Shown: piece after piece, positions 1 through 8,413 of the stretch
Numbering within the stretch: the stretch's first letter is position 1
Layout: each line of letters starts with the position of its first letter
Assembly: GCF_001427225.1 (NCBI RefSeq)
Contig: NZ_LMFH01000009.1
Span: 124,001-188,000, forward strand
Length of the DNA stretch: 64,000 nt
Direction of reading: 5' to 3'
From: Lysobacter sp. Root494
GTDB lineage: Bacteria > Pseudomonadota > Gammaproteobacteria > Xanthomonadales > Xanthomonadaceae
Translations under genes and position numbers: made by a program
The notes under the pieces: generated by a model
The model's input: the letters and a program-made list of their open reading frames with translations, nothing else
The model's database searches: none
Told to the model about the DNA's origin: nothing

Positions 1-1008
1 GAGCGCGTAGTCGGGCACCACCGCGCGCGCGACCAGCGCCGGATCCTGCGGCTTCACGCGGGTGTCGACGTGCTGTCCGTAGTAGCTGTACGGCCAGCCG
101 TAGAACGCGCCTTCGCGCACCGAAGTGAGGTAGTCGGGCACGAGGTCGCTGCCGAGTTCGTCGCGTTCGTTCGCCACCACCCACAACACGCCACTCTGCG
201 GTTGCCAGTCCAGGCCCACCGGGTTGCGGATGCCGCTGGCAAAGACGCGGCCCTGCCCGGTCCTGATGTCGATCTCGTGGATCGCGGCGCGTCCGGCTTC
301 GATCTCCATGCCGTGCTCGGCCACGTTGCTGTTGGAACCCACGCCGACATAGAGCTTCGTCCCGTCGCGACTGGCGAGCAGGCTCTTGGTCCAGTGATGG
401 TTGCGTGGTGCGCCGGGCAAGTCGGCGAGTTTCACCGGCGCCGCGCCAACGCTGGTTTCGCCATTGCGATAGGGAACGCGCATCACCGCGTCCGCATTGG
501 CGACGTAGAAGTCATTGCCGACCAGCGCCATGCCGAAGGGCGACATCAGGCTCTGCAGGAACACGGTTCTGGTCTCGGCCACGCCATCGCCGTCCGCATC
601 GCGCAGCAGGGTGATGCGATTGGCGCTGGGCGCCGCCGCGCCGGCTTTCTTGAACGCGGCCTCCATGAACACGCCGCGGATCGGATTCTTCGGCGGATCG
701 GGCGTCGGCGGGCGATTGGTTTCCGCGACCAGTACGTCCCCGTTGGGCAGGACGTACAACCAGCGTGGATGCTCGAGCCCGGACGCGAATTCGTTCACCG
801 CGAAACCAGGCGCCGCGGCGGGCGTTACGCCCGCGGGCCAGCCGGTCGCGGTCGCTACCTTGACGGTGGGAATCGGTGAGGGATTGGGTTCGGCGAGAAC
901 CGGATCCGGGCCGGTATCGGCCCTTGCGGTGAGGCGCGCGGATTCACCGCACGCGGCAATCGCCAGCAACGACAGCGCAAGCGCGGATACCTTCAGCACA
1001 CGGGACAT
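1..1008 (-). CDS. PQQ-dependent sugar dehydrogenase lipoprotein (C-terminus beyond window)
   Basis: Partial gene: 336 codons are open from the ATG at 1008 to the window edge, so the C-terminus is missing. The start follows a GAGGAGG ribosome site. The protein begins with a lipoprotein signal ending in LAIAAC (Cys about residue 20). It continues as a beta-propeller of the soluble glucose/sorbosone dehydrogenase family. Visible signatures are [40 protein letters not shown] and the [12 protein letters not shown] segment near the cut end. Family knowledge: such enzymes oxidise aldoses or sorbosone in the periplasm with PQQ as cofactor. It lies 111 bases downstream of, and on the same strand as, a TonB receptor resembling the PQQ importer, which supports the cofactor assignment. 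The substrate cannot be read from the sequence. Confidence 0.85.
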   Translation of the reverse strand, partial: MSRVLKVSALALSLLAIAACGESARLTARADTGPDPVLAEPNPSPIPTVKVATATGWPAGVTPAAAPGFAVNEFASGLEHPRWLYVLPNGDVLVAETNRPPTPDPPKNPIRGVFMEAAFKKAGAAAPSANRITLLRDADGDGVAETRTVFLQSLMSPFGMALVGNDFYVANADAVMRVPYRNGETSVGAAPVKLADLPGAPRNHHWTKSLLASRDGTKLYVGVGSNSNVAEHGMEIEAGRAAIHEIDIRTGQGRVFASGIRNPVGLDWQPQSGVLWVVANERDELGSDLVPDYLTSVREGAFYGWPYSYYGQHVDTRVKPQDPALVARAVVPDYAL

Positions 1009-1119
1009 GGCGGCCTCCTCGCATGGCGGCAGGGCCGCCGCCTGCTGAGGCGAGGGTCGCGCAGGCGCTATGAAATCGACGTGACATCTCGCCAGGCGTG
1101 TTAACGACGCGTCAGCAAT

Positions 1120-3246
1120 TCAGCGCGATGCCGCGTGCCAACGCCATTCGAACCCGACCGTGACGTTGCGCCCCGGTGCAGGTTCGTAATAGCGGCGGTT
1201 GCCCTCGTTGACGATCACCGAACCCGCATAGCGCCGATCGAACAGGTTGCCAATCGCAAGAAACACGCGGCCGTCGCCATCGCCGCGCTGCAGGCCATAA
1301 CCCGTGCTTGCGCCGAAAACGGTGTAGGCGGCCGCACTCTCGTCATCGATGGTGTTCACGCGCACCGCACCGATGTACTGCGCCTGCAGCCGCGCGTGCC
1401 AGCCTGCATCGCTTCCCCACTGCACCCCGGCATGCGCGCTGGTACGCGGCACGCCCGGAATGTGCGTCCCGGCGGCAACGGGCACGTCGGGCACGGCGCA
1501 AGGCGTCCCGGCGCACGCAAGGAAACCATCGCGGAACGTCGCCTCCATCCACGTCAACGCGACTTCGCCGCGCCAGTGCGCCGACAGCGGAAAACGCGCG
1601 GACCATTCCGCGCCGTGGCGACGCGCATCGCCGGCGTTCTGGAATGTCGTGCGGCCACCGCTGCTGGCGGCGACGGCGAGTTCGTCGCGCGTATCGGCCC
1701 GGAACAGCACGAGCTCGGAATGGACCTCGCCACGGCGGAACTTCACGCCGGTTTCGACGCTGCGCGTGCGCGCCGGACGCAACGCGAAGTTGGGCCCGCT
1801 CCCGCCGTCGTTGCGATAGGCAAGTTCGTTGAACGTCGGTGTTTCGAAGCCGCGTCCCCAGGCGGCGAACCACCGCCAGTGCGGCGAAAACTTCCAGCCG
1901 AGCCCCGCCACGGGCGACGTGGCGCGATATCGCACTTCGCCGCTGTCGTCGGGATTGCCGGCAACAACATAGCGATCGCGCGAACGGAAACGGATGTCGC
2001 TATGGCGTACGCCGGCCATCACCGACCAGTCGTCCACGGGCGACCACGTCGCCTGCGCATACTGGTCGAACGCCCGTACCTCATCGTCCTGCGACAGGCG
2101 CAACGCGCCACGCACGCCCAGTTGAGTGCCGATGAAATTCTCGAAGCCGCGGCGATCCTGTCGTTGCCGGTCGACGCTGGCGCCGGCCACCACGTCGAAC
2201 GGCCGCCCGGCGAGCGACGCCGTCCACGTCCAGCGTGCATCGACGCCCTGGTAAGGGGACGCGAGGTCCACCACGCCGCCGCCGCTGAGCGGATTGCCTT
2301 GCGTGGCGACGGGGATGGCGAGGACCTGCGTGGTTTCGCGCCGCCCCGCATACGCCAGCACCCGCCACTGCGACCGGCCGATGTCGTGCGTGACCGTCGC
2401 GCCGAGTTGCCGCTGCGCCACCGACTTGCGCGTGTCGAACCGGTGCGCACCGTCGGTCGCCTGCCGCGGGTCGTCGTCGAACTGCGCGCGATCGAGGCCG
2501 AGGGGATCCTGCACATCAGGCGCCGACAAGGCATTCGCCACGAGCGTCATCCGCGTATCGCCGCGCGCGACGTTGAGCTTGCCGTTGAACACAGTGCGCT
2601 CGGCGCGGCTGTGGTCGCGATAGCCGTCGGTGGCGAAGTGGTTGAGCCCGAGCACGTAATCGATGGCGCCGCGCCGGTCGCGCACTTCGACGCCAAAGCG
2701 ACGGTTGCCGTCGCCGCCTGCGGCGGCTTCCATGCCGGCTTCCATCGGCGCGACCCCGTCGACCGTGAACAGCTGCAGCACGCCACCCGCGGCATTGCCG
2801 TACAGCGCCGAAAACGGTCCACGCAGCACTTCGATCCGCTCCGCGTCGAGCAGCGGGAAATGCGAAAGTTGGCCCTGGCCGTCCGGCATCGTCGCGGGAA
2901 TGCCGTCGACATACAGGCGCACGCCGCGGATGCCGAAGCTCGCGCGCGTGCCGAAGCCGCGGATCGAGACCTGCTCGTCCTGGGCGAAGTTCTGCCGCGA
3001 ACGCGCGAGCACGCCAGGCACGCCGAGCAGTTGCTCGGACACGGTCGCGCCGAGCGTGTCGCGCCGCACGTCGCGCATATGCACGACGCTGATCGCGGCA
3101 GGGACTTCATCGGTATCGCGCGGAGTGCGCGTCGCGGTGACCTGCACGCGATCGAGCGTGGTCACGTCATCGACGGGCGCCGCGTGCGCACTGTCCACGG
3201 CCAACAGGGCGAAGCAGCCGAGGCAGCAGTGAAAGGCGGCGTGCAT
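1120..3246 (-). CDS. TonB-dependent outer-membrane receptor, PqqU/YncD-like
   Basis: 708 residues: a signal peptide ending about VDSAHA, a TonB-box-like segment (LDRVQVTATR), a plug domain, then a 22-strand-type barrel ending in an aromatic-rich C-terminus (VTVGFEWRW). The plug carries RQNFAQDEQVSIRGFGTRA, RGVRLYVDGIPATMPDGQGQ and VEVLRGPFSALYGNAAGGV-like text. As I remember it, this matches E. coli YncD (renamed PqqU) far better than ordinary siderophore receptors. PqqU imports pyrroloquinoline quinone using TonB energy. The next gene on the same strand is a PQQ-dependent dehydrogenase, so the two probably form a cofactor-uptake and cofactor-use pair. General family assignment is very safe; PQQ specificity is an inference. 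No pqq synthesis gene is in the window. Confidence 0.88.
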   Translation of the reverse strand: MHAAFHCCLGCFALLAVDSAHAAPVDDVTTLDRVQVTATRTPRDTDEVPAAISVVHMRDVRRDTLGATVSEQLLGVPGVLARSRQNFAQDEQVSIRGFGTRASFGIRGVRLYVDGIPATMPDGQGQLSHFPLLDAERIEVLRGPFSALYGNAAGGVLQLFTVDGVAPMEAGMEAAAGGDGNRRFGVEVRDRRGAIDYVLGLNHFATDGYRDHSRAERTVFNGKLNVARGDTRMTLVANALSAPDVQDPLGLDRAQFDDDPRQATDGAHRFDTRKSVAQRQLGATVTHDIGRSQWRVLAYAGRRETTQVLAIPVATQGNPLSGGGVVDLASPYQGVDARWTWTASLAGRPFDVVAGASVDRQRQDRRGFENFIGTQLGVRGALRLSQDDEVRAFDQYAQATWSPVDDWSVMAGVRHSDIRFRSRDRYVVAGNPDDSGEVRYRATSPVAGLGWKFSPHWRWFAAWGRGFETPTFNELAYRNDGGSGPNFALRPARTRSVETGVKFRRGEVHSELVLFRADTRDELAVAASSGGRTTFQNAGDARRHGAEWSARFPLSAHWRGEVALTWMEATFRDGFLACAGTPCAVPDVPVAAGTHIPGVPRTSAHAGVQWGSDAGWHARLQAQYIGAVRVNTIDDESAAAYTVFGASTGYGLQRGDGDGRVFLAIGNLFDRRYAGSVIVNEGNRRYYEPAPGRNVTVGFEWRWHAASR

Positions 3247-3427
3247 GCGGATCTCGTTTGCGGACGCCGCAGCCTACAACAGCCGCTGGCGCCGGCATGT
3301 CGCCATGCGTGGGTGAAGCGTGAAGAACGCGCCGCCGCCGCCACGCCTCCTATACGAGCTCGGTCCTAACGTGCACGGGCATGAAGCGGCGGCATCGCGT
3401 CGCTGCCAAGCTCAAGAGGAGATCGCG

Positions 3428-4141
3428 ATGAACACCAAAACGGACACGGCAATGAAGTTCGCGCGCATACCGTTCGCCGCCGCAGTGGTCCTGCTGCTCG
3501 GCCTGGCCGCCTGCGATCGCCGCGATGTCGAGGACGACACCACCGCGACGCCGGCCGAAGCGACCGCATCGCGCGAAGCCGGTACGCCACCACCCGCCAC
3601 CGACGTCGAGGCACCCACGGCCACCAATGCGCCCGAACCGCCGGACGCCAGCGAAATGCCGGCCGGTTCGACTGCCCCGGGCACTGCACCAGCCGGGGCC
3701 ACGACCACCTCGCAGGCCGATGCATTGGCGATGCTGATGACCGTCAACGAGCATGAGATCGCCGCGGCCGACCAGGCGCTCGGCAAGAACGTCACCGGTG
3801 CCGTCCGCGACTTCGCGCAGATGATGAAGACCGATCACAGCAAGAACCTCGCGGATACCACCAAGCTCGGCGGCGCCGCTTCCACGTCACCGGGCGTCAA
3901 GGCGCTGAAGGACAAGGGCGACGCCGACCTGCGCATGCTGGACGCGCAGACCGGCAAGGCTTACGAGAAGGCCTACATCGACGCAATGGTGAAGGGCCAC
4001 ACGGATGCGCTGGCGATGATCGACAACACCCTGCTGCCGGCCGCGACCGACACCAACATCCGCCAGCACTTCACCACGACCCGCGCGGCTGTCGCGCGTC
4101 ACCTGGAGAAGGCGAAGGAAATCCAGGGCACGCTGAAGTAG
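3428..4141 (+). CDS. DUF4142 domain lipoprotein
   Basis: 237 residues from the ATG at 3428, chosen because AAGAGGAG lies just upstream; an in-frame ATG at 3452 is an alternative. A lipobox (LLGLAAC) makes it a likely lipoprotein. Residues about 32-95 are a Thr/Ala/Pro-rich disordered linker. The C-terminal 140 residues form the DUF4142 four-helix ferritin-like fold: DALAMLMTVNEHEIAAADQA, then DFAQMMKTDHSKNL and YIDAMVKGHTDALAMID. Such proteins are periplasmic or outer-membrane attached and often stress-induced, but have no established activity. It is divergent from the TonB receptor, with about 180 bases between. Confidence 0.85.
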   Translation: MNTKTDTAMKFARIPFAAAVVLLLGLAACDRRDVEDDTTATPAEATASREAGTPPPATDVEAPTATNAPEPPDASEMPAGSTAPGTAPAGATTTSQADALAMLMTVNEHEIAAADQALGKNVTGAVRDFAQMMKTDHSKNLADTTKLGGAASTSPGVKALKDKGDADLRMLDAQTGKAYEKAYIDAMVKGHTDALAMIDNTLLPAATDTNIRQHFTTTRAAVARHLEKAKEIQGTLK

Positions 4142-4223
4142 GGCGCGTGTCTTCGTAGCGGATGTGATCCCCAGTCGCGCCGGCGTTGCCGGCGCGACAT
4201 TTCTGCGCGCGACGGAAGGCGCG

Positions 4224-4772
4224 TTACGAAAGACGCTGCGCGTATTCGGCTTCGAGCCGCGTGTGCGTGCGCCACAATCCATCGGGCGTCTGCCCCGTCA
4301 TGCGCGCGCGCAGGACGTTGAGGTGCGCGTGCCAGCCGGCGGAAACGCTGAGCATGCCCTCGCGCGTGGCCAGGCGGCTGTGGACCAGCAGCAGGTGCAC
4401 CTGTTCACCCTGTTTCGTGAGTTCGAAACGCACCTGCGACGGCGCGTCGCCACTGCCGAAGGTGAAACCCAGTACGTGCGGTGGATCGAATTCGGTGATC
4501 ACGCATTGCATCCGGTGCTCGCCGACGTTCGCGTACTTGGGCGGCGGCGGATCGTCGTTCTCGGTGAGCGTCGAATTGTGGAACTGCAGGTCCATGCGCC
4601 CGCCGGCATGTGGTTCCAGTTCGCCGCCGGCAAACCACTGCGCGCGCAACTGCGGATCGGTGAGGTATCGCCAGACGCGTTCGATCGGGCCCGGCAGCAG
4701 GCGCTCGATGCGCACGGTGTCGGGCGCGGTACGTACGCCGTAGTCGGCTTCGGGCATGGCGAGGTTGTTCAT
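4224..4772 (-). CDS. SRPBCC (AHSA1-type) ligand-binding protein
   Basis: 182 residues starting MNNLAMPEADYG at the ATG at 4772, preceded by a GGAG site; longer upstream starts would run into the arsR gene. The helix-grip fold of the AHSA1/START family is indicated by RIERLLPGPIERVWRYLTDP, QWFAGGELEPHAGGRMDLQF and the C-terminal GWHAHLNVLRARM. Its ATG overlaps the stop of the upstream ArsR gene by four bases (ATGA), so the two are translationally coupled. ArsR-SRPBCC pairs are common; the SRPBCC partner is thought to bind a small hydrophobic ligand, which is unknown here. Confidence 0.88.
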   Translation of the reverse strand: MNNLAMPEADYGVRTAPDTVRIERLLPGPIERVWRYLTDPQLRAQWFAGGELEPHAGGRMDLQFHNSTLTENDDPPPPKYANVGEHRMQCVITEFDPPHVLGFTFGSGDAPSQVRFELTKQGEQVHLLLVHSRLATREGMLSVSAGWHAHLNVLRARMTGQTPDGLWRTHTRLEAEYAQRLS

Positions 4773-5167
4773 GGCTTTCTCCGTGGGGGGCGGGTGGCGG
4801 TGCTGCGTTTCGCAGGTCGCTTCGCAGCGGGCCTGGGGGCGTTCTCGGCCTTGAGCAGCGCCTCGAGGACGTCGAGTTTCTGGTTCCAGAAGCGTTCGTA
4901 GTGGCGTATCCATTCGGCGCCCGCGTGCAGCGGCCGCGCGTCGAGGCGGCAGGTGTGCACGCGGCCCTGCACTTCGCGCTGGATCAGGCCTGCGCGTTCG
5001 AGCATCTGGATGTGCTTGGACGCACCCGCGAGCGAGATGTCGAAGGGAGCGGCGAGTTCGCTGACCGTGCGCGGCTGCTTCGCGAGGTCGCGCAGCATGG
5101 CGCGGCGCGTGGGATCGGCGAGGGCGCGGAAGACGGCGTCGAGGCGTTCGGGTGATTTATCAACCAT
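4769..5167 (-). CDS. ArsR/SmtB family winged-helix repressor
   Basis: 132 residues from the ATG at 5167 (MVDKSPERLDAVFRALADPT). The winged helix is plain: ALADPTRRAMLRDLA, ELAAPFDISLAGASKHIQML and ERAGLIQREVQGR, followed by a basic, Pro/Arg-rich tail. No cysteine pair of the metal-sensing type is visible, so it probably answers to an organic ligand or works with its SRPBCC partner. The gene begins at the -10 side of a strong-looking promoter whose -35 box is covered by a perfect inverted repeat, which suggests autorepression. Confidence 0.9.
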   Translation of the reverse strand: MVDKSPERLDAVFRALADPTRRAMLRDLAKQPRTVSELAAPFDISLAGASKHIQMLERAGLIQREVQGRVHTCRLDARPLHAGAEWIRHYERFWNQKLDVLEALLKAENAPRPAAKRPAKRSTATRPPRRKP

Positions 5168-5174
5168 AGAGTTG

Positions 5175-5214
5175 AATATACACCGCGATTGGCGGTTGTC
5201 AACCGTTTGGTTGA
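5175..5214 (-). promoter_or_regulatory. arsR-SRPBCC promoter with overlapping operator
   Basis: Read on the minus strand there is TTGACA (5197-5202), a 16-base spacer and TATATT (5175-5180), eight bases from the arsR start codon. A perfect 6-bp inverted repeat TCAACC-GTTT-GGTTGA at 5199-5214 covers the -35 box. This is the expected layout for ArsR autorepression; the binding itself is inferred. Confidence 0.7.
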
Positions 5215-5317
5215 GATATGACAACTCCCATGGTCCGCGTCTCTCTTTCTCCCGCTTGCAGGAGAAGGTCGAAGCGTGAAAGTCGCAGAAGCTCGGTGGA
5301 TACGAAGGCTTTCGCCA

Positions 5318-5475
5318 CGTCCCCTCACCCTGCGCCGCCTGCGCGGCGCTGTCCCTCTCCCCGCAAGCGGGGAGAGGGATTGCTTGCCTTTCTCCCGGCA
5401 AGTGGGCGAAGGATTGCTTGCCTTTCTCCCCGCGAGCGGGGAGAAGGTGCCCCGAAGGGGCGGATGAGGGGCGCG
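5318..5475. repeat. Dispersed palindromic repeat, type A (inverted pair)
   Basis: This fills most of the 327-base gap between arsR and the VOC gene, where I see no gene. Motifs run: CCCTCACCCTGCG, CCCTCTCCCCGCAAGCGGGG, a shorter half copy, then TTCTCCCCGCGAGCGGGGAG and GGTGCCCCGAAGGGGCGGAT. The same two modules in the opposite order occur at 14085-14232. Inside, GGATTGCTTGCCTTTCTCCC is directly repeated at about 5377 and 5411. Confidence 0.75.
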
Positions 5476-5494
5476 CCGCGCAGCGGCGCAAAGA

Positions 5495-5854
5495 TCACTC
5501 CATGCAAACCGCTTCCACATTGTTCCCATCCGGATCGATCAGGAACGCCGCGTAATAGTTCGGCGCATAGTCCACCCGCAATCCCGGCGCGCCGTTGTCC
5601 TTGCCGCCGCTCGCAACGCCCGCCGCATGGAACGCATCGACGGCCGCGCGATTGCCCGCCTGCAGGGCGACGTGCGTGCCGCCGTGCGCCTTCGCGTTCT
5701 CGTACAGCCACAGCGCGGCGGCGCCTTTCGGGCCAAGACCGGCGCCACCTTCGTAACGCGAATCGAGCACATGGCCGAGTGGCGCGAGCACCGCTTCGTA
5801 GAAGCGCACGCTGGCATCGAGGTTCTTCACTTGCAGGCCGAGATGGTCGTACAT
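5495..5854 (-). CDS. VOC (glyoxalase/bleomycin-resistance fold) protein
   Basis: 119 residues from the ATG at 5854 (MYDHLGLQVKNLDASVRFYE), with GGAGAA upstream; the longer reading from 5995 would take in intergenic DNA. One VOC module: N-terminal DHLGLQV, central ALWLYENAKAHGGTHVALQA, C-terminal YYAAFLIDPDGNNVEAVCME with the usual metal-site Glu. Proteins of this size bind a divalent metal and act as small lyases or dioxygenases, or only bind a ligand; the substrate is unknown. It lies 73 bases downstream of an AraC regulator on the same strand, so the two may be co-transcribed. Confidence 0.88.
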   Translation of the reverse strand: MYDHLGLQVKNLDASVRFYEAVLAPLGHVLDSRYEGGAGLGPKGAAALWLYENAKAHGGTHVALQAGNRAAVDAFHAAGVASGGKDNGAPGLRVDYAPNYYAAFLIDPDGNNVEAVCME

Positions 5855-5927
5855 GGGATTTCTCCGCTTTGGGGAGGCCAGCTTCGCGCGATCGCGGGCG
5901 ACGTACTTGGAGAAAATTGCGCTGCGA

Positions 5928-6824
5928 TCAGTGGCGCCGCCGGCCGGCCTGTGCCACCAGTGCCGCGATGCGTTCGCGATCGCCGCACGCGGCATGGCGG
6001 AAATGGCGCGGCGGCAATCCGGCGACGCGATGGAAGCTGCGCACGAAGTTCGACAGGTCGGCGAAGCCGGCCTCCAGCGCGATGTCGGTCACCGGGCGTT
6101 CGTCGCTGGCGAGCATGCGCGCGGCCCGGCGCAGGCGCGCGCGCAGCAGGTACTGGTGCGGCGTCACACCGACGACGCGCGCGAACATGCGCAGGAAATG
6201 CCATGGACTCAGGCCCGCCTGCGCGGCGGTGGTTTCGAGGTCGATGTCTTCGTGCGCGTGTTCGTCGAGCCACAACGCGCTCTCGATGGCGCGGTGGCGG
6301 TCGCGTGCATGCGCCTGCAGCGTGGTGCGGCGCTTGCCGTCGGCGAGGGCAAGGTAACGAGCGACCAGCAGCAGCCCGGCTTCGTCGACGCCGAAATCGT
6401 TGGCGCCGTCGGCGGCGGCCTGCGCGAGTTCGCCGAGCACGACCAGTTCCGGCAACGGCGGCAGTCCCCCGGCGCGCCAATGCTGCAGCTTTGCGCCGAA
6501 ACTGTCGGCGAGTTCCGGCGCGAGCTTGAACGACAGGCATTCGTCGCCGCCGTGATGGTGCGCGTGCGTGCACAGGAATTCATCCCCCGCATGGCCCACC
6601 AGCACCGACCCGGCGACGAGTTCGAATTCCTCGCCGCGCGCGCGATAGCCGAAGCTGCCGCGGCGCACGTACGAGACCGACGTGAAGTCGTGATGTTCGA
6701 CCTGCGCCGGTGTGTGCGGTCCGGCCTGGCAGCGGAAATCGATCACCGACAGCGCGCCGTGGTGCAGCGGCGATACGTGCATCGCAGCGCTGGGTTCGCT
6801 CACGGGCAGCAACCGTTCGGCCAT
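5928..6824 (-). CDS. AraC-family transcriptional regulator
   Basis: 298 residues. The N-terminal half is a cupin-like sensor (SPLHHGALSVIDFRCQAGP, HHDFTSVSYVRRGSFGYRAR). The C-terminal 100 residues carry two helix-turn-helix motifs: DIDLETTAAQAGLSPWHFLR and PVTDIALEAGFADLSNFVRS, followed by F-HRVAGLPPRHFR. The HHHGGDECLSFKL stretch in the sensor is rich in His and acidic residues and could bind a metal. The likely target is its own region and the VOC gene behind it; no inducer can be deduced. Confidence 0.9.
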   Translation of the reverse strand: MAERLLPVSEPSAAMHVSPLHHGALSVIDFRCQAGPHTPAQVEHHDFTSVSYVRRGSFGYRARGEEFELVAGSVLVGHAGDEFLCTHAHHHGGDECLSFKLAPELADSFGAKLQHWRAGGLPPLPELVVLGELAQAAADGANDFGVDEAGLLLVARYLALADGKRRTTLQAHARDRHRAIESALWLDEHAHEDIDLETTAAQAGLSPWHFLRMFARVVGVTPHQYLLRARLRRAARMLASDERPVTDIALEAGFADLSNFVRSFHRVAGLPPRHFRHAACGDRERIAALVAQAGRRRH

Positions 6825-6896
6825 GCCAGCAGCCTACGCTCCGGATGGCTACGCCGCCGTGGCGGAAGATGGCGCGCTGCGTTCCAGCAGCAGTGG

Positions 6897-7376
6897 TCAG
6901 GCGCCGCCTTCGAAACCGATCTGCCGCCACGCTTCGAAGACGACGACCGCGACGGTGTTGGACAGGTTGAGGCTGCGATTGTTGGGCCGCATCGGCAGTC
7001 GCAGGCGCCGCTCGTCACTCACGGCTTCCAGAACCGAGCCCGGCAGGCCGCGGGTTTCCGGGCCGAACAGGAACGCGTCGCCACGGCGATAACGCGGTGC
7101 GTCGAAACGCGTGCTGCCGCGCGTGCTCAGCGCGAACAATCGTGGTGGCGCGCCGTTTTCCTGCGCGATGGCGTCGAGTGCTTCGCCCAGCGATTCGTGC
7201 ACCTGCAACGTGGCGTATTCGTGGTAGTCGAGGCCGGCCCGGCGCAGCTGCGCGTCCTCCAGCGTGAAGCCCAGCGGCTTCACCAGATGCAGGCGCGCGC
7301 CGGTGTTCGCGCAGAGGCGAATCACGTTGCCGGTGTTTGGCGGGATCTCGGGCTGGAACAGGATGACGTGGAACAT
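6897..7376 (-). CDS. trmL: tRNA (cytidine/uridine-34-2'-O)-methyltransferase TrmL
   Basis: 159 residues, the normal size for TrmL. The SPOUT trefoil-knot motifs are all present: [20 protein letters not shown] at the N-terminus, [11 protein letters not shown] in the middle and [19 protein letters not shown] at the C-terminus, which bind S-adenosylmethionine. TrmL methylates the ribose of the wobble base in two leucine tRNAs. It is co-oriented with the AraC and VOC genes but separated by 72 bases. Confidence 0.95.
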   Translation of the reverse strand: MFHVILFQPEIPPNTGNVIRLCANTGARLHLVKPLGFTLEDAQLRRAGLDYHEYATLQVHESLGEALDAIAQENGAPPRLFALSTRGSTRFDAPRYRRGDAFLFGPETRGLPGSVLEAVSDERRLRLPMRPNNRSLNLSNTVAVVVFEAWRQIGFEGGA

Positions 7377-7480
7377 GACGGACGGATTCGTTTGGATGAG
7401 ATGGCTTGCACGCAGCGATATCCATCAACGCCGCGTACGGCAAGCGCTGGATATCACTGGCGCAATCCTACGGATCAGAG

Positions 7481-8176
7481 TCACCACGGCATCGGCTTGC
7501 CGAAGCGGTCGAAGAACCCGCCGCTGCGTTCCGGCGTTACCGCGTCAATCACCTGCACCAGGGCCGACACCGATTCCGCCGGCGTGATCTGCGCGCTGCT
7601 GCCGCCCATGTCGGTGCGCACCCAGCCGGGACACAACGCGATCACCGGGATGCCGCGTGATTCGAGCGCCTTGGCGAGCATCCGCGTGGCCATGTTCAGC
7701 GCGGCCTTGCTGATGCGGTAGCTGGGCGAGTGGAAATCGGGATCATCGCTGATCGAGCCCATGCCCGAGGAAATGTTTGCCACGGTCGCGCGCTCGGCGA
7801 GCTGCGAGGCGAGTGCCTGGGTCAGCAGGAACGGCCCCATTGCATTCGTGCGCAGGCTGTCGGCGAGGTGGGCTTCGCTCACGCTGCCCCAGCGTTCGCC
7901 CGAGTGCAGCACGCCGGCGTTGTTGATGAGCAGGTCGATGCCATCGGCGACCAGTGGCAGTTCATGGGCGAAGGCGGTACGCGATTTTTCATCGGCCACG
8001 TCGAGCGGGAGCACGTGCAGGCGGCCCGGATACTCGCCGGCGAGATGGTTGAGTTCGCTGGCCTTGCCGGGATGGCGGCAGGCCGCGATCACGTCGTCGC
8101 CGCGCGCGAGCAGCTGGCGGGTGAATTCCAGGCCGAGGCCGCGGTTGGCGCCGGTGACGATGCTGCGACGGGTCAT
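7481..8176 (-). CDS. Short-chain dehydrogenase/reductase (SDR)
   Basis: 231 residues from the ATG at 8176, preceded by GCGGAGC. The Rossmann motif is TGANRGLG, the cofactor-side motif LLINNAGVL, the catalytic Ser lies in ANISSGMGSI and the YxxxK pair is YRISKAALN. It resembles the C-factor/CsgA-like single-domain SDRs. An open frame continues far upstream on this strand, but that part is antisense to the M16 peptidase and is not coding. Substrate unknown. Confidence 0.9.
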   Translation of the reverse strand: MTRRSIVTGANRGLGLEFTRQLLARGDDVIAACRHPGKASELNHLAGEYPGRLHVLPLDVADEKSRTAFAHELPLVADGIDLLINNAGVLHSGERWGSVSEAHLADSLRTNAMGPFLLTQALASQLAERATVANISSGMGSISDDPDFHSPSYRISKAALNMATRMLAKALESRGIPVIALCPGWVRTDMGGSSAQITPAESVSALVQVIDAVTPERSGGFFDRFGKPMPW

Positions 8177-8413
8177 GCGCGTGCTCCGCTCACGGGAAGG
8201 GCAGTATCCGCTTCCGGTCGTCGTTGCGGGGCCGTCATCGGTGGAGCGCTCCGCCGGGACCCACAGCGGAGTCCCACCGAAGCCCGCCCGCACGATCCAC
8301 AAGGACTTGTGACCCATGTCCATCCGGTCACGCGCCGCTACCATGCCCCGCACGCGGTGGTTGGGGCCGACCACCTTCTGTTTCGTTCCTACCGTTGCCT
8401 TGCAGGAGTTCGC

